Shown: positions 56,093 through 64,000, numbered from the stretch's first letter. The stretch is DNA of 64,000 bases from Sphingosinicella sp963974575 (GCF_963974575.1 NZ_CAXBBQ010000007.1:62001-126000), one strand, 5' to 3'. Notes: generated from the sequence alone by a model not told the origin. Numbers and translations are program-made.

Positions 56093-56572
56093 ATGCGTAA
56101 GCGTTGCTTGGCGGTCGCAGCCTTTCTGGTGGCGGCAGGGTTCAGCGGATCGGCGGCGGCGCGCTGCGTGCTCCCGATCCTTGTGCAGCGGGATGCGGAC
56201 GAAGCCGCCAAATACCTGCTGGCGAGCGAGGCGCTGGTGATCGACGGCATCGTCCGCGAACTTCCGCGCGGCGACGGCACGCTGTTCCAGCGCATCGAGA
56301 TCATCCAGTATCTGAAGGGCAAGGGCGCGGAGTCGATCGACATCTGGCCTGGCCCCGGCAAGCCGACGCGCCATGAAATCCTGAACACTGACGACTGGGG
56401 CCGCATCGATGCCCCTGCCGGTTCCCGCGTGGTGACGGCGCTCCGCCAGACACCCTATGGTTGGACCGTGGGCGAATGCGCCTATCAGGCGCTCGCCGTA
56501 CCGGGCGTGGAGACTGCGCTGCGCGAGAGTGCGACCGTGCGCGTCAAGTCTGAAAAGCCCAAGAAGAAGTAG
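56093..56572 (+). CDS. Secreted protein of unknown function
   Basis: 159 residues from ATG 56093, which has GGAGGGG 5 nt upstream. Signal peptide (about 1-23, ending AAA), a cysteine right after it (RCVLP) and one near the end (GECAYQA), possibly paired. The KxxxAESIDIWPGP middle recalls tissue-inhibitor-like or netrin-like small beta-barrels only loosely. Lys-rich C-terminus. Not recognised. Confidence 0.65.
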   Translation: MRKRCLAVAAFLVAAGFSGSAAARCVLPILVQRDADEAAKYLLASEALVIDGIVRELPRGDGTLFQRIEIIQYLKGKGAESIDIWPGPGKPTRHEILNTDDWGRIDAPAGSRVVTALRQTPYGWTVGECAYQALAVPGVETALRESATVRVKSEKPKKK

Positions 56573-56605
56573 CGCGGGCGTAAGTGAGCGGTTAGGTCGG
56601 GGCGC

Positions 56606-57163
56606 ATGGGAGACACGCTCATCCGCGCCGAAAACCTTGCCTGCGTGCGCGGTGGCCGGCTGCTGTTCGAAGGGCTTTCACTTGCCGTCTCGGCCGGAGA
56701 CGCGCTGCGCGTGACGGGGCCGAACGGCAGTGGCAAATCGAGCCTGCTGCGCTGTCTTGCCGGGCTGCTGCCGCCGGCGGCGGGCCGCATCGAACACCCG
56801 GCGAAAATCGCGTGGCTGGGGCATGAAAACGCATTGAAGCCGGGACGCACCGTCAGCCAGGAACTCGGCTGGTGGGCGCGGATGGACGGCACGCAGGCGC
56901 TGTTTGCACTGGGGCTGGAAGCGCTCGGCGACGTGCCGGTCAGGATGCTTTCGGCGGGCCAGAAACGGCGTGCGGCGCTGGCGCGGGTAATCGCCTCGGG
57001 TGCCGCGCTGTGGCTGCTCGACGAACCGGGCGCGGGGCTCGACGCGGCGAACGCCAAGGCACTTTCGGCGGCGATCGGCGCACATCTTGCGGCAGGCGGC
57101 GGCGCGATCGTGGTGACGCACGGTGAAACCGATGTGCCCGGCGCGCGGGAGCTCGCGCTGTGA
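56606..57163 (+). CDS. ccmA: Haem exporter ATP-binding protein CcmA
   Basis: 185 residues, slightly short for CcmA. Walker A GPNGSGKSS near 39, signature LSAGQKRR near 117, Walker B LWLLDEPGAGLD near 135. With CcmB it forms the ABC part of the system I cytochrome c maturation machinery, releasing holo-CcmE. Overlaps ccmB by 4 bp (GTGA). Confidence 0.9.
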   Translation: MGDTLIRAENLACVRGGRLLFEGLSLAVSAGDALRVTGPNGSGKSSLLRCLAGLLPPAAGRIEHPAKIAWLGHENALKPGRTVSQELGWWARMDGTQALFALGLEALGDVPVRMLSAGQKRRAALARVIASGAALWLLDEPGAGLDAANAKALSAAIGAHLAAGGGAIVVTHGETDVPGARELAL

Positions 57164-57765
57164 GCATCTGGCGCCTTGTCCTGCGCGGCGTGGACATCGG
57201 TGCGGGCGGCCTCATCCCGCTCGTCTTCTTCGTGATGGTGGCGAGCATGACCGCGTTCGCGATCGGGCCAGATGCAGCGCTGCTCGCGCGCGTGGGCGCC
57301 GGTAGCCTGTGGGTGGCGGCACTGCTCGCGGCGTTGCTGCCGGTGGGGACGCTCGTCGCCGAGGACGTCGCTGACGGCACGATGGATCAACTCCGCGTGC
57401 GCGGCATCGCGCCTGAAACGATCATGGCGGCACGGCTCGCCGCGCACTGGCTGGGCTTCGCGCCCGCGCTGCTTGTCGCGGCGGTGATCGGCGGAGCGAT
57501 GCTGAACGTGGATGTGCCTGCGCTCGTCACGGGCCTTGCACTCGGCACACCCGCGCTCGCCGGGCTGGGGCTGGTGGCCGCTGCGCTCGTTGCGGGCGCG
57601 CGCGGCGGGCCTGCGCTTGCCGGGCTCATCGTGCTGCCGCTCGCGCTTCCTGTTCTGATTTTCGGCAGCGCTGGAGAGCTGCGCCTCCTCGCCGCATCGA
57701 GCCTCGTCGTCACCGCGCTCGCGCCTTTCGCGGCTGCTGCCGCGCTCCGGCAGGGCGACGGCTGA
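57160..57765 (+). CDS. ccmB: Haem exporter permease CcmB
   Basis: 201 residues, six hydrophobic helices, GTG start overlapping the ccmA stop. Shorter than the usual 215-220. The segment EDVADGTMDQLRVRGI is the cytoplasmic loop typical of CcmB (usually DGTLEQL). ccmC and later ccm genes do not follow; the next gene is a DUF1508 protein. Confidence 0.9.
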   Translation: MSIWRLVLRGVDIGAGGLIPLVFFVMVASMTAFAIGPDAALLARVGAGSLWVAALLAALLPVGTLVAEDVADGTMDQLRVRGIAPETIMAARLAAHWLGFAPALLVAAVIGGAMLNVDVPALVTGLALGTPALAGLGLVAAALVAGARGGPALAGLIVLPLALPVLIFGSAGELRLLAASSLVVTALAPFAAAAALRQGDG

Positions 57766-57830
57766 ATCGGGCTTGCGCATGAGGCGCTTACGGCTAGGCT
57801 GGTGTCGTTCAACGGTCAGGGAGAACGGGC

Positions 57831-58013
57831 ATGGCTCACGTTTTCGAAATCACGAAGGACAAGGCGGGCGAATACCGGGTCGCCTTCAAATATAATTCCG
57901 AGAAGATATTCTGGACCGAAGGCTATTCGAGCAAGGCGAGCGCGCAGAACGCCATCGATTCCATCAAGAAGAACGGTCCCGGCGCCGACGTGGTCGATAG
58001 CACCGCTGGCTGA
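57831..58013 (+). CDS. DUF1508 (YegP) protein
   Basis: 60 residues, a single YegP unit: FEITKDKAGEYRVAFKYNSE followed by EGYSSKASAQNAIDSIKKN. A possible promoter (TTGCGC/TAGGCT) lies in the 65-bp gap after ccmB. These small alpha-beta proteins are widespread and without a firm function. Confidence 0.85.
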   Translation: MAHVFEITKDKAGEYRVAFKYNSEKIFWTEGYSSKASAQNAIDSIKKNGPGADVVDSTAG

Positions 58014-58034
58014 GGTGCATCGGCGCTAAACAGC

Positions 58035-58901
58035 CTATTTCAGGTTCCTGTCAAGAAACGCCAGGAGAATGGGAAAAGTCTCCGGGGATGTGCGCCCGAG
58101 GGCGTCGTGAGTGACGCCTTCGAGAATCCGTAGCTCGGCATTTGCCCTTATAGCGACGTACATCGCCCGCGTTTCTTGGGGCGGCGTATTCGTATCCTTG
58201 CCGCCGCCCATCAGAAGGACCGGCGCCTCGACCTGTGCCAGAGCGCGGATGGGAGAGATTGACGACGGCCAGACGCCGAATCTCGGTAGGGACTGATAGC
58301 TGAGCAATGGCTCTATGGCTGAGGCCGGCCACCGGCCGAGCCGTATGGCGAGCCGATTGAAGATCGCGCGCCGGATATCCGGATAGACGCCCTGCAACAC
58401 GAGAGCGTCGACGAGAAGCGGACCTTTGGCACCGAGCAAGCTAGCCGCACCGCCCAGCGAGAAGCCGATGACACCGACCCGCGCCTGCGGGTGGTTCTGG
58501 CGCAACCATGCGAGGGCGGCCTCTGCATCCTCCGCTTCGAACAGGCCGAAGCTCTTACTGGCGGGCGTGGACTCGCCGTGTCCGCGAAAATCGATGGCGA
58601 GGACGGCATAGCCGTGTGTGTTCAGCCACGAGGCCGTTCCGCTCATGGCGCCACGATTGTTGCCGTTGCTGTGCAGCATCAGGATTGCGGGCGCATCTTT
58701 ATCGGCGGTGGGCCAATAGGTGCCTGCGAGCCGTACACCGTCCGTACTGTCGATCTGTACGACGTGAGCTGGTTTTTCCGGAATGGAGACGCGCCCGTTG
58801 GTGGCCCGTGTCAGCAAGCTTCCGATGCCCCATACGCCAGCGCTTCCGATCAGAATGGTCGCGAGCAGAGCATAGACAAGCGGTTTCCGACCAATCTGCA
58901 T
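58035..58901 (-). CDS. Membrane-anchored alpha/beta hydrolase
   Basis: 288 residues. N-terminal membrane segment (about 9-30). Oxyanion block LMLHSNGNNRG, nucleophile in GFSLGGAAS, acid in GGGKDTNTPP and histidine in GVTHDALGR give a full triad. Serine hydrolase, possibly an esterase or thioesterase. It is transcribed opposite to both neighbours. Confidence 0.85.
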   Translation of the reverse strand: MQIGRKPLVYALLATILIGSAGVWGIGSLLTRATNGRVSIPEKPAHVVQIDSTDGVRLAGTYWPTADKDAPAILMLHSNGNNRGAMSGTASWLNTHGYAVLAIDFRGHGESTPASKSFGLFEAEDAEAALAWLRQNHPQARVGVIGFSLGGAASLLGAKGPLLVDALVLQGVYPDIRRAIFNRLAIRLGRWPASAIEPLLSYQSLPRFGVWPSSISPIRALAQVEAPVLLMGGGKDTNTPPQETRAMYVAIRANAELRILEGVTHDALGRTSPETFPILLAFLDRNLK

Positions 58902-59026
58902 TCGACGGGGCTTTCAGCGGCAATGGGTCGTTGCTGCAGTAGTTGCCATTTTGAAGGCTGACCAGCGCGCGATGCGCCGCGCGTGAAAGCGTTTTACCCT
59001 TGGCGACTACACGGCTAAATGCGCCG

Positions 59027-59608
59027 ATGCTGAAACGCCTTTATCACTGGACGCTGGCGAAAGCGGCGCATCCGCTTGCGGAACGCTGGCTGGCGGTCAT
59101 TGCTTTCGTTGAAAGCTCGCTGTTCCCGATCCCGCCCGACGTGGTGCTGGCGCCGATGTGCCTTGCCCGGCCGGAGAAGGCGCTGCGCTACGCAGGCGTT
59201 TGCACTGCCGGTTCCACGCTGGGCGCCGGGCTTGGCTGGATCATCGGGGCGCTGTTGTTCGAAAGCGTCGGGCGGTGGGTCCTGCACCTCTACGGGGTCG
59301 AAGCCGAGTTTTACGAGATCGCCCAACGCTTCAATGAACAGGGCTGGCTGATCGTGATGCTCGCCGGATTCACGCCGATCCCCTTCAAGGTGGTGACGAT
59401 CGCGAGCGGTGCGACCGGGCTTTCGCCTGTGGTGCTGCTGGCGGCGAGCATCGTCAGCCGGGGCGCGCGCTTTTATCTCGTGGCGGTGCTGCTTCGTCTG
59501 TTCGGCGAACCGATGAAGCGCATTCTCGATCGCCACTTCGGCCTGATCACCTTTGCTTTTGCTGCGCTGCTGATCGGCGGCTTCGTCATCGTCAAATGGC
59601 TGGTCTGA
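59027..59608 (+). CDS. YqaA/DedA-like membrane protein (SNARE-associated family)
   Basis: 193 residues from ATG 59027, matching the usual LYxWT start of the family. ESSLFPIPPDVVLAPM and AGFTPIPFKVVTIASGATG are the two family signatures with re-entrant prolines. Possibly a lipid scramblase or flippase; role not established. A TTG at 59000 is an alternative start. Confidence 0.88.
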   Translation: MLKRLYHWTLAKAAHPLAERWLAVIAFVESSLFPIPPDVVLAPMCLARPEKALRYAGVCTAGSTLGAGLGWIIGALLFESVGRWVLHLYGVEAEFYEIAQRFNEQGWLIVMLAGFTPIPFKVVTIASGATGLSPVVLLAASIVSRGARFYLVAVLLRLFGEPMKRILDRHFGLITFAFAALLIGGFVIVKWLV

Positions 59609-59747
59609 CGTGTTCGGGAAGTGATCGCGCCAAGCGGCAATTGCGACGTTGCATTGATCCAATCCCGAAACGCGCCATGATCGTCAGTGAAGTGTCAGCC
59701 TGCACCTGATAACGACCGGGCGGTGGGCAAAACGAACGGGTGAGATC

Positions 59748-60299
59748 ATGACGAACGGATTGGTGTCAGGTGCGCGCTACGGCAAAGCGACGATCGCGCT
59801 GCACTGGGTGATGCTTTTGCTGCTGGCCGCTGTGTTTGCGACGATCGAGATGCGCGTGCTCTTCGAGCGCGGCAGCGAGACGCGCGAATTCGTGAAGTCG
59901 CTGCATTTCATGCTGGGGCTTTCGGTGCTGGCGTTTGTCGCGCTGCGCATCGCGGCGCGCATGTCGGGTGGCACGCCGCCGATCGCGCCGCGTCCGCCGG
60001 TGTGGCAGACGGCAGCCGCGCACGCCATGCACGCGGCGCTCTATCTCTTCATGATCGGGATGCCGATCGCGGGGTGGCTGATCCTGAGCGCGGAAGGCGA
60101 ACCGATTCCCTTCTTCGGGCTCGAACTGCCGCCGCTCGTGTCGCCCAACGAGGCGCTTGCCGAACAGGTCGAGGAAATCCACGAGACGGCCGGAGAGGTG
60201 GGCTATTACCTGATCGGCCTGCACGCCGCTGCGGCGCTGCTTCACCACTATGTGATGCGCGACAACACGCTTCTGAGGATGCTGCCCGGCCGGCGCTGA
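59748..60299 (+). CDS. Cytochrome b561-type membrane protein
   Basis: 183 residues, four helices. Candidate haem ligands are in IALHWVM, KSLHFMLG, AHAMHAAL and IGLHAAAALLHHY. Paralogue of the gene at 15048. Transfers electrons across or within the inner membrane; partner unknown. It starts 139 bp after the YqaA gene with no clear operator. Confidence 0.87.
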   Translation: MTNGLVSGARYGKATIALHWVMLLLLAAVFATIEMRVLFERGSETREFVKSLHFMLGLSVLAFVALRIAARMSGGTPPIAPRPPVWQTAAAHAMHAALYLFMIGMPIAGWLILSAEGEPIPFFGLELPPLVSPNEALAEQVEEIHETAGEVGYYLIGLHAAAALLHHYVMRDNTLLRMLPGRR

Positions 60300-60318
60300 A
60301 TGATCCGGTGCCGCCTGT

Positions 60319-61014
60319 TCAGACCACGGTTCCGAACAGGCGGCCGATCCCGGCGGTGACGGCGAGTGCGAGGAGGCCCCAGAATGTCACGCGCAATGTC
60401 GCTTTCCAGATGTTCGCGCCGCCCGCCCGTGCGCCGACGGCACCGAGCGCTGCGAGGCACACCAGCGATATCGCCGACACGGCGGGGATGAGAAGCGCCT
60501 GCGGCGCGATGACGACGGCAAGCAGCGGCAGCGCGGCGCCCACCGCGAAGGTGACGGCGGAGGTAAGCGCGGCCTGCACGGGACGGGCAGTCGTGGTTTC
60601 TGAAATGCCGAGTTCGTCGCGGGCATGGGCGCCAAGCGCATCCTTCGCCATCAACTGATCTGCGACCTGATGCGCAAGCCCGGCTTCGAGGCCGCGGTCC
60701 ATATAGATGCGGGCGAGTTCCTCGTGCTCCAGGCGGGGCTGCACGGCGAGTTCCTTGCGCTCGCGCGCGAGGTCAGCGGCCTCTGTGTCAGCTTGGGAAC
60801 TGACCGAAACATATTCGCCGGCCGCCATCGACATAGCGCCGGCCACAAGGCCCGCGACGCCGGCGATCAGCACGTCGGATGTGTTTGCCGCCGCCGCCGC
60901 GACGCCCACGATGAGACTCGCTGTGGAGACAATGCCATCGTTCGCGCCGAGCACGGCAGCGCGAAGCCAGCCGATCCGGGCGACGAGGTGATTTTCCCGA
61001 TGCCGACGCGCCAC
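60319..61014 (-). CDS. VIT1/CCC1-family iron/manganese transporter
   Basis: 231 residues. N-terminal VLGANDGIVSTASLIVGV and the GAMSMAAGEYVSVSSQAD block are VIT signatures; a cytoplasmic helical domain (about 75-140) with Glu residues that bind metal precedes three more helices. Moves Fe2+ or Mn2+ out of the cytosol. It converges on the cytochrome gene. Confidence 0.9.
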   Translation of the reverse strand: MARRHRENHLVARIGWLRAAVLGANDGIVSTASLIVGVAAAAANTSDVLIAGVAGLVAGAMSMAAGEYVSVSSQADTEAADLARERKELAVQPRLEHEELARIYMDRGLEAGLAHQVADQLMAKDALGAHARDELGISETTTARPVQAALTSAVTFAVGAALPLLAVVIAPQALLIPAVSAISLVCLAALGAVGARAGGANIWKATLRVTFWGLLALAVTAGIGRLFGTVV

Positions 61015-61145
61015 GTCGCTCTCCCCCTGAATAACCCCTAATCCATTGCTAGCAGATGGGACCGCGAACCGAAAATGCTACGTGCGGCGTGGCGAACGGG
61101 CTGCGGTGTCCCTATCTTCGTTTTTCGCCGTGTAGGAGATGAGTG

Positions 61146-62012
61146 ATGAGCGATTACGTTCCGCCAAAGATATGGACATGGGATCGGGAGAGCGGCGGAC
61201 GGTTCGCTTCGATCAACCGGCCGATCGCAGGGCCGACGCACGACAAGGCGCTGCCGGTGGGGAAGCATCCGCTGCAGCTTTATTCGCTCGGCACGCCCAA
61301 CGGGCAGAAGGTGACGATCCTGCTCGAAGAACTGCTGGCGGCCGGATATTCGGGCGCCGAGTATGATGCGTGGCTGATCAACATCCTGGAAGGCGATCAG
61401 TTCGGATCCGGGTTCGTGGATGTGAATCCGAATTCGAAGATCCCCGCGCTTGTCGACCGCAGCGGCGGCGAGCCTGTGCGTGTTTTTGAAAGCGGCGCGA
61501 TCCTCGTCTATCTCGCGGAGAAATTCGGTGCGTTTCTGCCCACCAGCGGCGCGGCGCGCGCGGAGGCGCTATCGTGGCTGTTCTGGCAGGTAGGAAGCGC
61601 CCCGTTCCTCGGCGGCGGGTTTGGGCACTTCTATGCCTATGCGCCGGTGAAGATCGAATATGCGATCAATCGCTATGCGATGGAGGTGAAGCGGCAGCTC
61701 GACGTGCTGAACCGGCGGCTGGCGGAGCACGAATATATCGCGGGTGCGGACTATACGATCGCCGACATGGCGATCTGGCCGTGGTACGGCGGTCTCGTGC
61801 GCGGCGAGCTTTATGGCGAGTCCGCGACGTTCCTCTCCACCCACGAATATGAACACGTGCAACGCTGGACGAAGCAACTCGGCGATCGGCCGGGGGTGCG
61901 GCGCGGGCGTATTGTGAACCGCAGCACCGGGCCGCTCGCGGAACAGCTCCGCGAGCGGCACGATGCCAGCGACTTCGAAACGAAGACCGCCGACAAGCTG
62001 GCGGCGCAGTAG
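61146..62012 (+). CDS. yghU: Glutathione-dependent disulfide-bond oxidoreductase, YghU-type
   Basis: 288 residues, Nu-class GST. The N-terminal extension PPKIWTWDRESGGRFASINRP is specific to YghU-like proteins; PLQLYSLGTPNGQKVTILLEEL starts the thioredoxin fold, and NPNSKIPALVD is the cis-proline region. Reduces disulfides using two glutathiones. ATG 61146 follows GGAGATGAG. Confidence 0.92.
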   Translation: MSDYVPPKIWTWDRESGGRFASINRPIAGPTHDKALPVGKHPLQLYSLGTPNGQKVTILLEELLAAGYSGAEYDAWLINILEGDQFGSGFVDVNPNSKIPALVDRSGGEPVRVFESGAILVYLAEKFGAFLPTSGAARAEALSWLFWQVGSAPFLGGGFGHFYAYAPVKIEYAINRYAMEVKRQLDVLNRRLAEHEYIAGADYTIADMAIWPWYGGLVRGELYGESATFLSTHEYEHVQRWTKQLGDRPGVRRGRIVNRSTGPLAEQLRERHDASDFETKTADKLAAQ

Positions 62013-62015
62013 CCG

Positions 62016-62429
62016 CTAGCGGAGCTGACCGCGCAGGGCGCCCTTCGGGTGCGAGGCGTTGTGGACGTTGACGTAATAGTCGGCGGGGTTTGCAAGAAGC
62101 GCCGCGACGACATCCGCATCGGCCTTGGCGCAGCCCTTCGAGGCGCCTTCCGCGGGGGCATCGAGCGTTACCACCGGCGGCCCGGCGACGCCTTTGGCGC
62201 CCTTGTGGATATGCGCCATCGTCGCACTGTCGATGCCGCTGACGGCGAGCGTGTAGCAGACTTCGGGCTTTGCGGCGTCGAGCGTTACGCTCGCGGTGCC
62301 CTCGCCGTCCGGGTCGCCCGGGCCGGGAACCTCGGCTGCGCCGGTCAATTGAAGCTGCATCGTGACAGGTGCGGCCGCGGCAGGTGTGATGACCATTGCG
62401 GCGCCCAGAAGTGCCAGAGCCATTCGCAT
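62016..62429 (-). CDS. Secreted CHRD-domain protein
   Basis: 137 residues. Signal peptide (about 1-20), then one CHRD domain: GEGTASVTLDAAKPEVCYTLAVSGIDSATMAHIHKG, with ending YVNVHNASHPKGALRGQL. (Segments quoted here are parts of positions 43-78 and 117-136.) Two cysteines may pair. CHRD proteins are exported, with unknown bacterial function. It converges on yghU with 3 bp between stops. Confidence 0.88.
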   Translation of the reverse strand: MRMALALLGAAMVITPAAAAPVTMQLQLTGAAEVPGPGDPDGEGTASVTLDAAKPEVCYTLAVSGIDSATMAHIHKGAKGVAGPPVVTLDAPAEGASKGCAKADADVVAALLANPADYYVNVHNASHPKGALRGQLR

Positions 62430-62510
62430 CGCGTTTCTCCTCGTATTGTCCGCCGACCGGAACAGGCGGCGAATCCCTGTTCGCCGAACGCTTCCGGGCG
62501 CCGCGAGTTC

Positions 62511-62999
62511 CTAGTGTATCGAGGCCTTGATGTGCGCGACGAGCTGGTCGACGACGGTATTCCAGCCATCGTGGAAGCCCATCTCTTCGTGCTGCTTGCG
62601 CGTCTCCTCGTTGCCGTGGATGGCGTACGCCGTGTAGCGCGTGCCGGTCGCGGTCGGCTCCATGAGGAGCGCGGCTGTAAAGAACGGCTTCGGCGCGGGG
62701 CGGAAGCCGGGGAGCAGCGTGTCCGTGAAGACGAGGCGCTGGTTCGGCACGACTTCGAGGTAGCAGCCGTGGTTCGGGAACTCATCCCCCTCGGGCGAGC
62801 GCATCACGGTGTTGAACCTGCCGCCGGGACGCAGATCGATCTCGCACGAACTTACCGACCATGGCTTCGGGCAGAACCATTCCTTGATGCTGTCGGGCGT
62901 GGTCCACGCTTCCCACAGGAGTTCGACGGGAACGTCGATCTCGCGTTCGAGGACGAGGTCGAGCTTGGGATCGGGGGTGAACTGGAACAGGGATGTCAT
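62511..62999 (-). CDS. SRPBCC-fold AHSA1-family protein
   Basis: 162 residues from ATG 62999. START-like fold; the opening REIDVPVELLWEAWTTPDSIKEW and FTAALLMEPTATGTRYT are AHSA1 signatures. These proteins bind hydrophobic ligands in a cavity. Coupled to arsR by a 4-bp overlap, the common ArsR-AHSA1 pair. The frame extending to 63062 is inside arsR and is not needed. Confidence 0.88.
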   Translation of the reverse strand: MTSLFQFTPDPKLDLVLEREIDVPVELLWEAWTTPDSIKEWFCPKPWSVSSCEIDLRPGGRFNTVMRSPEGDEFPNHGCYLEVVPNQRLVFTDTLLPGFRPAPKPFFTAALLMEPTATGTRYTAYAIHGNEETRKQHEEMGFHDGWNTVVDQLVAHIKASIH

Positions 63000-63364
63000 T
63001 CGGATCTCTCCTTCTTCATCTTCAGCAGATAGGCATCGAGCCGGTCCAGCCTGCGCTCCCACATGGTGCGCTGCCTGCCCAGCCAGTCTTCGGCGACCTG
63101 AAGCCGTTCAGGTGCGAGTTCATAGGTTCTGACCCGCCCTTCCTTTTTCGAACGCACCAGCCCCGCGCCTTCGAGCACCCGCAGGTGCGCGACGAACGAG
63201 GGCAGCGCCATCCGGTGCTCCGCCGCGAGGTCGCTGACCGAGGCGGGCTTCGCGCTCAGCCGTTCGAGCACGCTGCGGCGCGTCGGATCTGACAGTGCGC
63301 GGAAGATGCCGTCGATCACCGCGGGCGGCGGTGAGGGTGGGGCGCTGTGCATCCCGGGAATCAT
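62996..63364 (-). CDS. ArsR-family transcriptional regulator
   Basis: 122 residues from ATG 63364, which has AAAGGAG 6 nt upstream. Winged helix with FRALSDPTRRSVLERLS and recognition helix MALPSFVAHLRVLEGAGLV. No metal-binding cysteine motif is visible, so it probably senses something other than arsenic or zinc. A 26-bp palindrome covers its promoter. Regulates itself and the AHSA1 gene (inference). Confidence 0.88.
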   Translation of the reverse strand: MIPGMHSAPPSPPPAVIDGIFRALSDPTRRSVLERLSAKPASVSDLAAEHRMALPSFVAHLRVLEGAGLVRSKKEGRVRTYELAPERLQVAEDWLGRQRTMWERRLDRLDAYLLKMKKERSE

Positions 63365-63386
63365 CTGCGGCTCCTTTCGGCTGGTG

Positions 63387-63430
63387 TGCATAGGCAAGGA
63401 AAATACTTAGGTCAATTCCTAAGTATTGAC
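63387..63430 (-). promoter_or_regulatory. ArsR promoter with 26-bp palindromic operator
   Basis: AATACTTAGG (63402-63411) and CCTAAGTATT (63418-63427) form a perfect 10-bp inverted repeat with 6-nt spacer; GTCAAT/ATTGAC (63411-63430) overlaps it. Minus-strand -35 TTGACC (63410-63415) and -10 TATGCA (63387-63392) are 17 nt apart, so the operator covers the -35. Confidence 0.75.
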
Positions 63431-63489
63431 CACGCGCTTGCATGACTTAAAAAATCTGTCATCAGACCGTCACAAAACTGTCGCAACGC

Positions 63490-64000
63490 GTGCTGTCGCA
63501 GACGGGGGGACGTTTTCATTCGCCAAATTGCCGCCTTGCCCTATCGATCGGAGGGGCCCGCGATCGATGCGCCCGTGCGCATTCTTCTCGTGACCTCGCG
63601 GAGCAGCCGGCGCTGGGTGATCCCCAAGGGCAACGTCACCAAGGGCATGGCGCCGCACGCCGCCGCTGCCGATGAGGCGGAGGAAGAGGCGGGCGTACGC
63701 GGCGCGGTGTGCCCGACGCCGCTCGGCTCCTATCGTTACCGCAAGCGGCGCAGCAACGGCGCCTCGCTGATGGTGGACGTCGACGTCTTCCCGCTCGCGG
63801 TGACGCGCGAGCTTGAGAACTGGAAGGAGCAGGACGAGCGCGAGCGGCGCTGGTTCACGCTTGCCGAAGCCGCGGATGCGGTGGAGGAAAGCGACCTGCG
63901 CGATCTCATCCGCTCTTTCGGCGCGTCCGAATTCTATGCCGCCACACGCCGCACGGGAATGCTGACGGCCGTTGCCCATAAATCGAGGATCCCCCACATG
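63490..64000 (+). CDS. NUDIX hydrolase, 3' partial, probable 5' frameshift
   Basis: About 160 residues to the window edge without a stop. The IRQIAALPYR start and VTSRSSRRWVIPKGN precede a NUDIX box in which the REUxEE core reads DEAEEE, with M in place of the first glutamate. The domain frame has no ATG, GTG or TTG before IRQIAALPYR. GTG 63490 would open a good N-terminus (MLSQTG) if the G6 run at 63504-63509 had one base fewer. Otherwise the start would be ATT 63518 or TTG 63536. Probably removes nucleotide-linked substrates. Confidence 0.75.

Noticed and set aside
59655..59670. Possible FNR box before the second cytochrome b561 gene
   Set aside because: Only one half (TTGAT) fits; the second half reads TCCCG instead of ATCAA.

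Overview
The window looks like a chromosomal segment from an alphaproteobacterium of the order Sphingomonadales. Grounds: high G+C throughout (except one gene), a receiver-only CpdR regulator, a HWE-type histidine kinase, a large TonB-dependent receptor, a SapC-family protein, PEP-CTERM proteins, an rpmI-rplT-pheS-pheT block without infC, and several small proteins of a type I associate with sphingomonads. The order-level assignment is inference; no rRNA gene is present to test it. No CRISPR array, phage block, transposase or integrase was found.

Layout. 1-4.2 kb: D-amino-acid/peptide utilisation genes (DgcN-like DUF1611, YkvI-like transporter, M19 dipeptidase) and a DUF938 methyltransferase. 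4.2-5.5 kb: ribosomal operon rpsF-rpsR-rplI (minus). 5.6-11.4 kb: a secreted TPR-like protein, then the fatty-acid operon fabD-fabG-acpP-fabF-mltG. 11.4-14.1 kb: leucyl aminopeptidase, MarR regulator and NlpC/P60 hydrolase (minus). 14.2-17.3 kb: SapC, cytochrome b561, a possible small RNA, N-formylglutamate amidohydrolase, cpdR, tRNA-Val(GAC). 17.3-25.6 kb: alkaline phosphatase, TonB receptor, PHA-system protein, a SAM methyltransferase/VOC pair, a DUF2238 pair and an FNR-type oxygen sensor with its own FNR box. 25.7-29.2 kb: a four-gene overlapping operon DUF969-DUF979-DUF2891-cyclophilin. 29.3-37 kb: ferredoxin-NADP reductase, tRNA-Pro(CGG), DUF3830, PEP-CTERM protein 1, GST, hisN, AsmA, O6-alkylguanine-DNA methyltransferase, LysE exporter. 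37-41.3 kb: rpmI-rplT-pheS-pheT. 41.4-45.1 kb: orphan HWE kinase, CHASE2-EAL phosphodiesterase and a 26-codon small-ORF locus. 45.2-49.9 kb: a PLP-dependent Cys/Met enzyme, HAD hydrolase, acnA (minus). 50-56.6 kb: an accessory stretch with an AT-rich SIR2-like gene, cold-shock gene, five small genes, an S9 peptidase, PEP-CTERM protein 2 and a secreted protein. 56.6-64 kb: ccmA-ccmB, a YegP-like protein, alpha/beta hydrolase, YqaA, cytochrome b561, VIT transporter, YghU-like GST, CHRD protein, an ArsR-AHSA1 pair with a palindromic operator, and a NUDIX gene running off the end.

How the parts connect. The fatty-acid and ribosomal blocks are housekeeping. The most informative signals are regulatory: near-consensus sigma-54 promoters in front of both PEP-CTERM genes; three copies of the nonamer GTTAACCAT, the CtrA half-site type, all in intergenic positions; an FNR box at the fnr start; and palindromic operators for the MarR and ArsR genes. 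The best candidates for something undescribed are the SIR2-like gene, which is bracketed by an 11-bp inverted repeat at its composition boundaries, and the free-standing 26-codon gene between 44.86 and 45.12 kb.
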